From the NCBI GenBank assembly GCA_016169945.1, contig JADLSH010000184.1, forward strand, positions 3,596,001 through 3,660,000: a DNA stretch of 64,000 nt. Direction: 5' to 3'. Shown piece after piece: positions 1-11,330 of this stretch. A program made the position numbers and the translations under genes. The notes below the pieces were generated by a model. The model saw only the letters and a list, made by a program, of their open reading frames with translations. It had not been told where the DNA came from and did not search any database. Numbering within the stretch: position 1 is the first letter of the stretch; each line of letters opens with the position of its first letter. Source of the stretch: Trachythela sp. YZ-2020 (taxonomy: Eukaryota; Cnidaria; Anthozoa; Malacalcyonacea; Clavulariidae).

Positions 1-3000
1 AGAAACTATCTCCTCAACCAATGTTAATGAAAACGTTGACCTCCAGTGGCTACTACGCAACTACGCGTAGTTCAACCGCCACCATGCATGCTTTATCATT
101 TCCTGCTTATTTGGCATATAGTCTGGTTATTTATCATGCCAGTTAACAAACGTCCTGTAAACATTAATGCGTGCTTATGTGACATTTGGTCTGCCTCTTA
201 TCAGGCTCTTATGTGACATAAGTGTCTGGTATTCATGTTAATCTCGCTGTTAATTTGACCAAGACTCGTTCGTGATTTTAAAATACTGTAGCAATGAGCC
301 GTGTTAACACTGCGAGCCTTAGCCCTTTGGCTGGCCTGAGCTAAGACAAGACAAGACGAGGGCAGACCAAGGCTGAATTGTGATACGTTTGGCTTTGGCC
401 AGGCCAAGGCAAAGGAACGTAATGGGCTTAGATTTTCAGGCCTAAGTACGCCCGGCCATAAGCTAGACCAAAGTTTGTCTACACCACCAAAATGTAGGCT
501 CAGACCAGACCACGACTTGCAGTGCATGTAAACACGGGTATGCAGATTTCATGCAGTACAATTCAAAATTTATAACTTGTATTACAGTTTGTTAATAATG
601 GGCGGAGTAGTGTTTAAAGTGGCCGTCACTCTAACACCGTATATTGGCAGTATCCGACTGATTGTGTACCTTAAACGCGCTTGAAAGGGAGTGAACGCTT
701 TAGCCAGCCTGCGAGCGCCTGCAAAGTAGGCTATAGACGCTTTTCCCAAAAGCAGAATTTGCAATGTTTTTTAAGCCAGAGATAAAGAGCATAAACACTC
801 CCTAGGCTCCATTCCTTTCCACATTCTGTTGGGTTAACAACAAATATGTGATCGGGGGACGCCATACATCAGTGTAAATAGTTGTCGGTAACTTTTTGTA
901 CACAACAACAAATAGTTCTCAACAACTAAAACCTATTCAGGTATATGTACCTCAAAACATACATAAAATTTCCTATCTGCATAAGATCTGAAGGGAAACG
1001 TTTTCCTCTGTATACATCAATCGTGTGCTCTAACGAGTAATATTTCTTTCCTGGGGCTCTAAACATTGAAAGGTAAGAGATCGGGGAAGATGATCGGACT
1101 TCTGAATCCTGTTTAACGGCCATTTAATGATCCAAGCACATTATATACTAAAATTCACCGGTAATTAAATTAAACACACGCCAAATTTGTGGGAGAACGG
1201 GTTCGGGGTGAAGACTGAAGTGAACCAATATTTATACTCTGGTCAACCCAAAGACTCATTCTAGCCTTATGTTTTCATCCCGCGGGTGTATACATGAGAC
1301 CCGCTAGGAGAGACTAAATGCCCTAGGGTAAAAACCTGATAGAGCCCTGCCATCAAGGTTGCGACCCTCTCCGACATTACCTGAACCAATGGGTGATAAT
1401 CCCCTTGGACAGTCCTTACGATTCGACTGATTATATTTCCATGAAATAATCTGAGTCTATGGGCAATGAAGTTGACCATTTGGAACACTTCAACCCCACA
1501 AATACACTGCAAGTGTATTCCCCATAGACGAAGAAACCCATCTCCCACAAAGCTGTAGTCATAGAGAAGACAGCTTCTGCCTGATGATAGTTGACTTCCA
1601 TTTGAGCATTACCATCACTCATACTACAGCTGAGATGTCAGGGAGGCCAGGAAAAACCTGCAGTACAGGAAACCTGGATGGGGCCCAAGACATACAGCAG
1701 CTCCCCCACGAAGCTTTTTATCTCACAAATTCATAATTGGAGTGTTGGTAACACGACCAACAGAGCTGACTAACAAGGCATGTTTGTTTTGTTATTTTAT
1801 TTAATTATTTATTTTTTTAATTCATCTGACGTAAAGTCTGGTATATGTAACTCGGAGCTATACGATAAAAAGGTCTCTACATTTGAACAGCAACAGGTTC
1901 AGTATACAGAGAATGTGATTGAATAATTGAATTACATACATTAACAAGCAAACAGATTTGTGTATCATATATAAGGTTCATTTGACCCCCGATTATCCGA
2001 GATTTGTTTCCTAAAGGTTAACATTAAATTGGCACCAACTGTATTTCCCTAAACTGTGATAACAGTGGTGTATGTAGTATATCGACTCAAGCTTGAACAC
2101 AACAGTGAAAGCAGTCACATGCATGTTGAGATTTGCACGAGCTAATATGAAATATTATCTGAACATAGTCTACAATGTTGGTAGTACTATGTAGTATATA
2201 AAGAAATTGCAATCTGAAAATAAAATATAATTAACTGCCACATTATTTCCATGATATCTTTTAGTAACTTTGACAACAAGCTTAGCCTTTGACGTAACTG
2301 CATATACCAATAGAATCAAGTAGGTTAATATACAGTGGTGGACATTTGGTGAAATATTGGGGTACTGACTTAGGTTGCCAACATACAGCCACCCTTTTGT
2401 TGCTGCAAATCTGAGTTCTTAAAACCTTTTGGCCTAAATTACATGAAAATTTTCATTAAATTATAGCCTATCAAGGCTTTCCTGGTCGTTGAAAATCATT
2501 GATGTAACTTTCTTACATACAGTTAATCAGCTATAATTCAAAGACTTTGACCTTGCTGTCAGTAGAAGTGGTGCCTACCAGGAACTAGATATATTGACAA
2601 TGAGACAATGCCAGTGCGACATAGTGACACGCTTGACGTTATATAGCGCGCTTTACATATGGTCATTGAAATATGATTGGCAATAGAGTCATTCGATTGG
2701 CTGAGCAAATTGCATTCGTATTGCACGTGTCCGGACAACTTTGAACTTTGATCAGAGATATTTTGTTGTGAATTTAGTGGGTGTTGACAGGCTTTTCCCA
2801 CTTGTTGTATAGCAAAACAAACCTCAAGTTAATGTGTTGTCTCATTAACTTAAATTTATACATTGTGATCTATAAATTGGCTTTTTAACCTTGTTTGGAA
2901 ATGATTAAGCCTTGCATCCTTAATTTTCTTTTGATTTTCATTTCACTAACTAGTCTCATTGACGCTGCAAAAGCAGCAAACTTATATATATTGAAGCTTT

Positions 3001-3600
3001 GTGCCTTTTGCATTGCAAACATTCACTAGTTGTGCGTCAAAATATACGCATGAAAATGTCTGGATGTTGGCAAGATTATAGAGAATTGGGCTGTAATGAA
3101 ATGTGAGTTATAGTTGTGTATTAATTATCTCTAATTGTGACATTATTAAGCGCAGTAGCACTTGTTACTGTGTGCAATACTCGAAGCTTACAAGTTTTTA
3201 GTTTTTCGTACCCCAACCTAGAGGAAGATGTTTTGCCGAAGACACACAAATGATATAGTTTTTAACTTTTGGGAGCTGTTATATGGAAAATTTATCTATT
3301 ATAACCTACCAGCAAACACTTTCTTCCCACCAGTTGCAATGTAGTGTGATAACTTTGCAATTGTTAGCGGATTTCCAGAAGAATTCATGTCTAATTGTCA
3401 TTAGAACAAACAGAATAGAAGTTGATGTTATCGTCGATGACTTGCACAGACAATGAGGTGCCGGGTTATTTTGAGGTTTATACACTTGCAGTCTATGGAG
3501 GCCCTTATCAGCGCTTAAATATTGGCAAATTTACCATGTTTTTGGTCTAAAAAGAATAGTTCACTTTGCTTTAGAACGTGTTTATATTTCTTAAGTCAGA
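1..3600. other. AT-rich non-coding DNA, no gene recognised
   Basis: Only short open frames without recognisable motifs occur here. About 295-540 has an imperfect inverted pair of ends (left CCGTGTTAACACTGCGAG, right CTTGCAGTGCATGTAAAC) that could be an old hAT-type MITE. I saw no flanking duplication, so I do not call it. Confidence 0.6.
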
Positions 3601-3654
3601 GATTACATTGGTAGCAGTATTATTACTGATGTAGAAAGCCTGAATAAATATAGA

Positions 3655-3816
3655 TCAACCACCCAAACAACAACAACAACATAAACATGCAATAATCATT
3701 CCACAGTCATCATCATCCTTTTTGCTGCTTTCACCTTTGTTGGCACGGCTGGATGTGTCGGAACTTGACGACCTGGAACTTGACGACCTGGATCTTGACG
3801 AGCTAGAAGCACCCAT
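3655..3816 (-). CDS. Small Ser/Arg-rich protein with poly-Cys tail (53 aa)
   Basis: Reading the minus strand from the ATG at 3816 gives 53 codons and a TGA at 3655-3657. The product starts MGASSSS, which fits the N-myristoylation pattern (Gly2, Ser6). It continues as a Ser/Arg repeat (residues 4-24) and a basic/acidic hinge (KK then DDDD, about 32-37), and ends in a hydrophobic Cys-rich tail, CLCCCCCLGG. This layout (lipid-modified N-terminus, soluble low-complexity region, cysteine cluster) is typical of small membrane-tethered proteins such as the CYSTM type, but I recognise no specific family. A good splice donor (CAG then GTGAGT) lies on the same strand near 4753, so a 5' UTR exon is possible; the matching acceptor near 3835 is weak. 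The protein is below usual gene-finder length. Low complexity makes chance possible, but five TGT codons in a row closing a frame that begins MGxxxS are suggestive. Confidence 0.45.
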   Translation of the reverse strand: MGASSSSRSRSSSSRSSSSDTSSRANKGESSKKDDDDCGMIIACLCCCCCLGG

Positions 3817-3819
3817 CTT

Positions 3820-5200
3820 TTCCTTGATTCTAGGATTTTTTTGACATTTTTAATAGAACACGCATTTTAAAGATTATTCTAAATCTAAACCGGCAAATTT
3901 ACAAAAGGGGAATTTCACAATAAAATTGATTTATCTGTTAGCTAAATAGAATCTTAAAGCTTTCAGTAACTAGGAATCTAATTCTCATTCAACTCACTGT
4001 CTTCTAACAACATTTTACCTGGCTTTTGGCGCTTGACTATGAAAGTCAAACTTAATTATCTCGTACTCAGTGCCATAAAATGCCACTACAACTAAACTGA
4101 AAATGAAACCAAAAAATGCAGTACACAAATTTGTCAACTACAGCATATTCTGTGCCTTTCGTTCGTCACTGATTGTATACTAATCTATGATAGACTCTAG
4201 TATACATGTATAGAAGCTATATAAAGACGACTAATTGAGAAAAACATGTATCAAAGACAAAGCTATTGTTGTAGATAACTGAAATTTCAAAATAGCGGAT
4301 TTTCCTGGTAAACCTACTTCCCAGAAAATTACTGAGAAAATAATAACCAAAGACAAAAACTCAGTGTATCATAGTTTCAATGCCATTCAGTGCATTAGCT
4401 TATAATCAACAAGGACAGTTTGTAATGACCTCAGGTTCAGCTTAGCCTTAGTTTTAGCATTTGTGTCATACCAATTCCGAACGAAAATAATCACAACTCA
4501 CACGCTAGGCTTAATTCAAAACCACAATACAAGGTGACGAATTTATTAAATTCCAAGACACTATTTCATGGGCTAAATTTTAGAATTTGCCGCCAACTTC
4601 TGTTAATATGTTAGTAAATTATATCATTTTAATCATCTTCTCACGATATCATTTGGTGCCAAGGCTTATAGCTGTGATTCACGAATTATTATCTTTGTAC
4701 ATACCTGAACCTCAACCTTTTTAGAAAAACTCTCAAAAAGACAAAATACTCACCTGATTTATGTAAGAGTTTCCAAATTCAATTATCGTATCCAACACAA
4801 GTAGCCAACAATTGTAGGACTAGTTTTTGCCACTGACTTCAGAACCAATATTCGACGAGTTCAGATCAAACAGAAGAGTTAATACACTCGTTGCGCACAA
4901 ACTAATTGCTTGCGAACCGCAGGTGAGATATGCATGACGGTTTATCAGTTATTGAAATGCGAACGTTTGGAATTATAAATTGGAAACAAATCATTAAGAC
5001 ATTAAGTAATAAGATTTAAGCGGGGATTTGATATTTCAAACTAAGAGAGGTTTCTTCAATATCAAGACGTTGAGAGTTCCTTTACATATCTTCAATTATG
5101 AACATCCATATGAAATATTGCAATCTGTCCACGAGCTGAGAGTCATGAAATATTCACCACAATATTTACTCCGACCAAAATATGCAAGTCATTTCCGACA
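3820..5200. other. Non-coding, possible intron and upstream region of the small poly-Cys gene
   Basis: No coding frame with recognisable motifs was found on either strand. The minus strand carries a consensus donor, CAG|GTGAGTATTTT, around 4753. An open plus-strand frame at 5028-5225 has no start context or family resemblance and is not called. Confidence 0.45.
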
Positions 5201-5212
5201 CACAAGTGCTTT

Positions 5213-6010
5213 TCACAAACAGTAAATGAAACAAAGAAAGTGACCATTAAACATTCTAGTGCTGATTAAGCCAATTATTCCAATCAAACTACGCACACAA
5301 TCTCGCAGATACACTGGAGTGCTTTCCTCAAATCCTAAAAATAAGATAAAGCAAAATATAGCATTGTTTTGTATACTACCAGTTCTGATCGAGGTTCTGA
5401 TAAAAGAAGTTATTCCGATCAATTTTCGCAAATAAATTTATGATTTGCGCAAACAAGTTTATAAAGCGGCTCAATTTTCATATTAACAAACTAAATTTTA
5501 ATACAAACTTAATCTTAATCCTAACTCTAATCCTAACCCTAATCCAAACCATAATCCTAACCACAACCCTAATCCTCATCCTAATCCTTGTGACGTAATT
5601 TCGGGATAGTAATATGGAAAGTCATCCCATAAAGCTATTAAACCCACTTCGAATAATAATGACACAAGGATAGCTAAAGTGGATAGCTAACCTGCCCCAA
5701 TTATAGTACGCGATGATTGAATTGCAAACAAGGAAAGTCCTTTGTCAAGTTCATCCAACATGTTGCTTGCACACCAATAATACTGTTCTAGGTGATATAA
5801 AATTTGTACATACAGCACTTTTTCTCAAATGTCCGATTTAAAAATCGAGCAATACATAGGCAGAACAAACAAAATGTCAATATATGAAACGAGAAACTCA
5901 CCTATATGCACATTTCGTTGCTTTCTGTATTCTTGTATACGCTGAAACGCCTGTTGTAGCATTTCCGTACTGTCTGTAGAGTGTAGATTTTTAGCGAAGC
6001 GAAAGCTCAT
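5213..6010 (-). CDS. Candidate two-exon small gene of unknown function
   Basis: Exon 1 runs from an ATG at 6010 to 5902. It encodes 36 residues beginning MSFRFAKNLHSTDSTEML, rich in Gln/Arg/Glu and probably helical. It is followed by a strong donor, ATAG|GTGAGTTT. Exon 2 starts at 5334 after a pyrimidine-rich acceptor (GCTTTATCTTATTTTTAG). The 1-nt overhang of exon 1 joins exon 2 in a continuous phase that runs 40 codons to a stop at 5213. The exon 2 product (GFEESTPVYLRDCVRSLIG...) becomes hydrophobic toward its end, so a further splice before the stop is possible. Matching donor, acceptor and phase are the evidence for a real gene. I do not recognise the protein. If exon 2 is spliced again, the C-terminus given here is wrong. 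Confidence 0.4.
5503..5592. repeat. Degenerate interstitial telomere-like repeat (CCTAAT/CCTAAC)
   Basis: About fifteen imperfect hexamers of the form CCTAAC or CCTAAT run in one direction. They resemble the complement of TTAGGG but carry many substitutions. A second tract of the same kind lies at 25310-25390. Both are probably microsatellites or old interstitial telomeric sequence. Confidence 0.75.
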
Positions 6011-6402
6011 TCTAAATATTTATTAAACTGCAAGTCTGCAGTCCTCGACGGGAAAATGACAATGATTTTGACAATGAATAACTAAATTATTTGCATATAT
6101 TTGAGTTAATGAAGATCATTAATTTTGCAGGCACGAAAGGCCTTCTTCTATTTAAATTTAATGAAATTCTAGTTAAGCGGTTTTGTAACAAAAATTTCTG
6201 CTAATTAAATACAGTATTTCTATTAAATTAACCAACATAATTAATGGTTAGCTTATTACCAAATTTTTCGCTGCTTTGTATAAGATAACTAAAACCATAA
6301 ATGTACAAAACCTATCGAGAACAGTAGAAAATAAGTGTGGTATGTTCATATGCCTATTGCGTACGCTCCGTACCTATAAATCGAAAATACTAGCCGAGGC
6401 AG

Positions 6403-7113
6403 CGTAGGTGCAATTTGTCTGCGCATGCGCGAGATTTACGAAAACAAGATGGCGGCAGTAAAATTGACTAGATTAAAAATTCTCTTTGCAAGTGTTTTCT
6501 ACTAAAATAGTAAAATGAATGATTTTTTTGACATCGTTGCACATCATACTTTAACTTTTCGCGTAAGTCGCAAAATTTAAAGAAATTAGAATGTCCATTT
6601 ACTAATATTGTAAATCTATCATGGCACGTGGCTAAGTTTGGCAGTTTTCCAAATTTTTCCAACCACTAAAACATTACAAAAGTATTGAATACTTAATAAG
6701 GAAGCTTATATATAATTCTGGCGAGGTTTCTATGAATAGTTTTTTTAGAAGCATGGAGTAAATTAACGAAAAAAATATATTTTATTAAAATCCCATCATA
6801 GAAACCTCACCAAAATTATATATAAGCTTCCTTATTAACTATTCAATACTTTTGTAATGTTTTAGTGGTTGTAAAAATTTGGAAAACTGCCAAATTTAGA
6901 CACGTGCCATGATAGATTTACAATATTAGTAAATGGACATTCTAATTTCTTAAAATTTTGCGAATTACGCGAAATGTACAACGATATAAAAAAAATCATT
7001 CATTTTACTATTTTTAGTAGAAAACACATGCAAAGAGAATTTTTAATCTAGTCGATTTTACTGCCGCCATCTTGTTTTCTTGCATGCGCAGACAAATTGC
7101 ACCTATGTTAGCC
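6403..7113. repeat. Long foldback (inverted-repeat) element
   Basis: Two arms of about 330 bp (left about 6403-6735, right about 6797-7113) are near-perfect reverse complements separated by about 60 bp. Both outer ends read TAGGTGCAATTTGTCTGCGC inward. Each arm carries an AAGATGGCGGCAG motif near its outer end. No coding frame fits. The layout is that of a foldback MITE, and a transcript across it would form a long hairpin. I found no clear target duplication. Confidence 0.8.
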
Positions 7114-7731
7114 GAGGTGGCTATTATGATAATATGATATTATGGTCATGCGTCATTTTTAGCAAGCGTGGCGTATACCGTGTTGTAAAAATGAAAAAAT
7201 GAAGCCGGAAGTCGGCCATTGGTAAGGGACCAACTGACAACATTTATAGGTGGAGAGAGTGTCGGAGCAGTTGCAAGGAGCAGATTTACATACATAGTTC
7301 CACAGATTTACAAGATTTGCAAGCTTCTGTTCACTTGGGATATTAAAACAATGTAGTAATGTGGTATTTTTAAAGTTTGAAGACGTTTTAAAAAAAATAC
7401 AGACAATTTTCCTGTATATTTGGTTCCTTAGTAATGGCGGATTTTTATTCTCTAACAATGTTTAACTGGCTTCATTTTCTACACCAGTGAACAATAGGTT
7501 GCGCTATCCAGTCTATTCTAGTCGGATCAGTTGTCTTCCTTCGTACTTATATGAGCATAATATGGTGTAATCTATTTTGCTTAACCATATAGTACAGCTT
7601 AAAAAATTCATTGTAAGGCAAGTATTGAGTTTTACTGTCTTGACACTGGATGATACAGGGAAAGTGTGCATGCAGGCGTCCATAAATCGACCTGATATTA
7701 TATTAACTCTCTGTCTGCTGTCTTAATATAC

Positions 7732-7806
7732 AACTGTATTTTTAACAAGAAGTATGACAGCACATCACTGCGTGTGGTCTGCAGAGGAAATCTACTCGCC
7801 TCTTAA
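7732..7806 (+). pseudogene. Exon fragment resembling the CTHRC1 C-terminal domain
   Basis: The frame reads NCIFNKKYDSTSLRVVCRGN and stops after LLAS. The first 15 residues match, almost codon for codon, the start of the longer copy at 24474 (NCIFNKKYDNTSLRVFYAAS). In known CTHRC1-like proteins this segment precedes the conserved RWYFTF(N/D)GAEC block, which is missing here. The bases before it lack a convincing acceptor. I read it as a decayed duplicated exon. Confidence 0.5.
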
Positions 7807-7809
7807 TAG

Positions 7810-8425
7810 CTACTACAATAAAATAAGAGTGAGTGCTCGTACTACAGTATCTACCCTTGCAGGGTATTATCATCCAAACAAATGCTTTTACTCCATTTAT
7901 CCGTTGACTCGACTGGCAGCATCTAGATTACATTACTTTCATGGAAAATATGTCTTCCCTCGCTCTATCGCGCAATATTCCGCGTACTTAATTTTTCTCA
8001 TACGTATAAGAAGCTTCAGAATGGTAACATTTAGTAAGATATCTACCATAGTCTGTGTGGAAGAAGAGACTTTTCTATACAGAATATATGGCACACAAAT
8101 AGCGTTGGGTAACGCAATATAGTGATTCCATTTCATGTTTGGATACCCATCACGCACTTCTTCTCCTTCATAAATTACACAACGACCTTTCGAGACAAGC
8201 CTGATTTACCAAGAGAGCAACCTTGAACCACCACGGTTACTAATAATGCATAATTTATAATACGTACATAGATCATGTGACAAGTTTTAGTAACCACAAA
8301 TAACAGTTATTATGTTTTGCCGTCGAAGTGATTAATGTTCATGAAAAGTGCGCATCGTTATCCAACTTCCATTAAATCCACCTGATATTACACCAACACT
8401 AGTAGTAGTGTAGGTGGTTTTCGAC
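7810..8425. other. Non-coding stretch up to the left end of virus-like element A
   Basis: A 122-codon open frame starting at 7754 overlaps the CTHRC1-like fragment in another frame and shows no motif. Nothing else is supported here. Confidence 0.5.
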
Positions 8426-9611
8426 CCGGATTTTTAGGGGGCCGCAGGGGGCCACACTAATTAGTATTCAAGGGGGACGCAGGGGCCCACACTAATTAGT
8501 ATGCAAGGGGGCCGCAAACACTAGCATATAGGGGGCAGGGGGCCGCGAACGCAACTCATCATTAACATAAACATTCATTAATTATGTATTGCGTCATAAT
8601 GATATGCAAGGTGAGTTTGGGCAAAACAGTCATTATGTTGAATTTTGAGAGTGTGCGAGAGTGTGTGAGGGTGTGCAACACATTAACATAGACATTAATT
8701 ATATATTGACGTCATAATGATATGCAAGGCGCGTTTGGGCAAAACAGTCATTAAGCTGAGCTCAACATTTTCGTCACAAAAAGAGTTAATCCTGACGCTT
8801 TTTATCACAATAGCTAGACGTTTCTATACAGGGAGTCCCAAAAAAAAGTGACACTATAGAAATTATCTTATTGTTCTTAAACCGCTCTTAAACGCGCGTG
8901 ATTACACACCTGGGAATTTAATGAAATTGTATTTACATTTAAGCATTTTAAAACGTTTTCGCTTCGTCCAAAACGTTTTCGCTAAATGCGTTTTGCACTG
9001 CGGTTACATTCGGTATTATGGTAAATTGTGTTACATCAAATACTCGTTGCTCTGTAGTCAAATTTGAACCATTATTGTTACTCCAACTGATCGTATGATT
9101 TACATGTAATTTGATTTTTATGGTAATAGGAGTTATTTTAAATTCCAAAAGCAGAAGTTTATGCACTTGTGGGTTTAGCATAGTGCTCAGGCATTCAAAT
9201 TATAACAATAGGATAATTTCTATAGTGTCACTTTTTTTTGGGACACCCTGTATATTTGCCAAGCTTTGTGTTCCAAACACAGTCCGTTTCGACAACGAGT
9301 AAATATATTCTCGTATCTAATATCACCTTATACGAAACGGCTTAGACAACTAATATAGCGACGCTTAATTAACCTAGTAAAATATTATTGCCTTATGCGA
9401 AATAATAACAAGCAGAAATATAGCGTTCTAAAACGAGAAGATCTTAAAGTTTAATCGCCATAGCTAAGGTCTTATAGAGAAATACAAATATATGTTTGCC
9501 AAGCGAATGTTAAAGGGATTTAAACCTTACCAAGTTTCAAGCGTTTAGATGTAGCAGAGGAGCAGTGATTTTTAAGCGAGATTTACGAGCATATACAAAC
9601 ATTGTATGTAA
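8426..9611 (+). repeat. Left terminal inverted repeat of element A
   Basis: The repeat begins with CCGGATTTTTAGGG, then GC-rich units (AGGGGGCCGC type) alternating with ACACTAATTAGTATGC. It continues into a segment that is the reverse complement of 14254-14358, 17292-17400 and 36427-36970. A stretch of about 125 bp (CATTAACATA...CAGTCATTA) is tandemly duplicated around 8560-8755. The repeat is interrupted by the MITE at 8829-9250. Confidence 0.85.
8829..9250. mobile_element. Tc1/mariner-type MITE inside the left repeat
   Basis: The 422-bp insert has near-identical inverted ends of about 45 bp (left CAGGGAGTCCCAAAAAAAAG, right end reading inward CAGGGTGTCCCAAAAAAAAG). It is flanked by TA at 8827-8828 and 9251-9252. 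The empty site is seen in element B (TTTCTATATATTTTGCCAAG near 29110), which confirms insertion at a TA. No transposase is encoded, so it would move in trans. Confidence 0.9.
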
Positions 9612-9770
9612 ACACAATTCTATGCGGTTTGTAAGTAATTTGCAAATCGTTAACAGCGATTTGAATAAATTTAGAATATATCATAGGATGGGAAAATATT
9701 GTACAATGTACACACACATAATTCATTTTTAAAACATATTTATTGCTTAAAATTTCTTTTACAGAGTGTC

Positions 9771-10276
9771 TTAAATGTCATCTTGGGAATATTGACTGTC
9801 CGAGTTATTTTCGTCGCTACTTTCATCATCCCTTATCCACCTTGTTGGTCTTCTATCCTCATCGTCTATATTGAAACACAGTCTTTTCCTTTTGGTGGAT
9901 GGTATATTACTGCGTGCATGTTTTCGTCTCTTATTTCCTCGGCCTGATTGTCGTAGTAGCGTCTTTGCTCCCTGTTCAGCAAAGTCTTTGACAACTTCCC
10001 GTCCACGAGACTTTATTGATTTTGATACATTTTTCCCATTGAGTGCATATCTTGACCAACTTCCGTTACTGCTTGTAGCGCTCTCTTTCCTACTACTTGT
10101 GCACCTTGTTTGAATAAAGGTATTGCAAATCTAGCAAGGCTTCTGAAAATACCCCCGATCCCATATCCCCTCTGCATTCTTGCTCCATGAAATCCTTCAA
10201 TACTACCACCACGTTGATTTCTTGTGTAATGTTCAGTTAGTAGCTTTACGTCGGGGATAAGTACACCCTCATATTT
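9771..10276 (-). pseudogene. Basic Gly/Arg-rich minor virion-like protein (pX/pVI-like), frame-broken
   Basis: One minus-strand frame (10276 to 10013) contains RGGSIEGFHGARMQRGYG then IGGIFRSLARFAIPLFKQG, a Gly-Gly-Phe-Arg motif followed by an amphipathic helix. A second frame, overlapping from about 10100 and ending with a stop at 9771, carries a very basic stretch (SRGREVV, LLRQSGRGNKRRKHAR) and then an acidic Asp/Ser tail. The two would form one protein if a frameshift near 10090 were absent. Short basic proteins with GxGGxFR and GKxAL-type helices are recalled from Polinton/adintovirus-like elements, where they are compared with adenovirus pX or pVI. Family assignment is by eye and uncertain. 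The gene lies nearest the left repeat and points toward it. Confidence 0.5.
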
Positions 10277-10323
10277 TTATGTGTCTTATTCGGCTTCCAA
10301 TGTTCAACTGATGGGAGAATACT

Positions 10324-10704
10324 TTACTTTTTATTTGAATCATAAAAGTGACTTCTATTTGTACGGACGTCTAATATTTCATCACAATAACAATGTGAAC
10401 AACACACAATCGTATGTGTGAAATCATCTTTGTAAAGTGTACAATCACAAATCATACAGTGACATCCGGCAAAACTCGAATAAAAATCCGTCCATGTACA
10501 GATAGGGCATGTACCCAATTGACATATCTGTAAACAATTTTCACAATTGTTACATTTTATATCTTCAGACGAATCCTCAGTATCTTCATCTTGCCGTGAC
10601 TCCATCCGTGCTATAGCATTGCGAGGACCAATGCCGCAAGACCTTTGAGAAATATACTCAATCCATAAGGCTCTGGAATATAAGGATGAAAAGGCTTCGT
10701 GCAA
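10324..10704 (-). CDS. Hypothetical cysteine-rich ORF
   Basis: A 126-codon minus-strand frame has an acidic segment (DEDTEDSSEDIKC) and then at least 15 cysteines in paired spacings such as CNNCENC, CPIC, CMICDC and CCSHCYC, suggesting zinc or disulfide clusters. The likely start is the internal ATG of MESRQDEDTE at about 10606, since the frame before it overlaps the neighbouring pseudogene. No family is recognised. Its position within the minus-strand block of element A suggests an element-encoded protein, but codon-level support is thin. Confidence 0.35.
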   Translation of the reverse strand: MHEAFSSLYSRALWIEYISQRSCGIGPRNAIARMESRQDEDTEDSSEDIKCNNCENCLQICQLGTCPICTWTDFYSSFAGCHCMICDCTLYKDDFTHTIVCCSHCYCDEILDVRTNRSHFYDSNKK

Positions 10705-10910
10705 TATTTTAGAATATTTACAATATCAGTTCCACGTATATCCTGTCCTCTGTAGACGATTTCTCCTTTTGTATTCCACGTTAAAATGTCCGTAGATGTG
10801 AGAATGGAGTGAAGGATTTCTTCAGCGCCATAACTATTTTCATTGTCAAGTTATTGAAGAATGTCTTTAAGTCGCCACTGTTCAGGAGATGGTCTTTTGG
10901 TGCTATCCAT
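10611..10910 (-). pseudogene. Remnant of an element-encoded protein with a WNTKGEIVYRG motif
   Basis: From an ATG at 10910 the frame runs to 10611, broken by one in-frame TAA at 10851-10853. Before the stop it reads STKRPSPEQWRLKDIL. After it come ILTSTDILTWNTKGEIVYRG and QDIRGTDIVNILKY. The W-x-x-x-G-E-x-V-Y-x-G pattern followed by GTDIVN resembles a conserved C-terminal domain that I recall from small proteins beside packaging ATPases in cnidarian virus-like elements (W-N-x-x-G-E-L-V-Y-x-G...G-S). This is recollection, not a search result. The C-terminal hydrophobic run (GLSIFLKGLAALVLAML) may result from a later frameshift. Confidence 0.4.
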
Positions 10911-10950
10911 GGTTGGAATGATGGATATGAATTTAATGTTGATCATTTTA

Positions 10951-11271
10951 TACCAATTCTGCAAGTCCTTCTAAGATTGGAGCCAGTACCAATCCTAGGA
11001 AACCATTTCCACGCTGAACAAGTATCTTCCTTTTTGTTTTAACACTTTTATTTTTGTTAGTCAGATCAATAATATCGTGTTCAAAAGGTCTAAGTTTGTC
11101 CATTGTGTGTTTAGGAAGTGCGAGGTTCATTTTTCACACAATTGCATAGAAACCGAATCTGTTCATGAGATGTAGATCGCAACAGAGCTTGTTGTTGAGT
11201 TGGATAAGAAGTACATAGGAGTTCTATAAACGATCTGTGCTTGGGAAAGTCATATCTGCTCGACGGTCAAC
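10951..11271 (-). pseudogene. Helical basic protein with KRKILVQRGNGFL motif, frame-broken
   Basis: Two overlapping minus-strand frames form one likely protein. The upstream frame (about 11271-11095) contains FIELLCTSYPTQQQALLRST and HEQIRFLCNCVKNE. The downstream frame (11130-10951) contains LALPKHTMDKLRPFEHDI, then KTKRKILVQRGNGFLGLVLA. The pattern of a Q-x-x-ALL-x-(S/T) helix, a basic KRKILVQRGG segment and a hydrophobic FL-x-x-LL tail recurs in proteins of cnidarian virus-like elements as I remember them. The basic-hydrophobic end could be membrane-active or DNA-binding. It is the first gene left of the central repeat array. A TATA-like AATATATAAG (minus strand) lies near 11305-11315. Confidence 0.42.
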
Positions 11272-11330
11272 AATGTAATGAATATTGTATGGATAGATTA
11301 TATTCTTATATATTTACTTGCTCATGGACC

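Noticed and set aside
7754..8122. 122-codon plus-strand frame
   Set aside because: Runs in another frame over the CTHRC1-like fragment; no family resemblance.
8948..9181. 77-codon frame inside the mariner-type MITE
   Set aside because: No transposase motif (no DDE/D signature) and no helix-turn-helix; chance frame.
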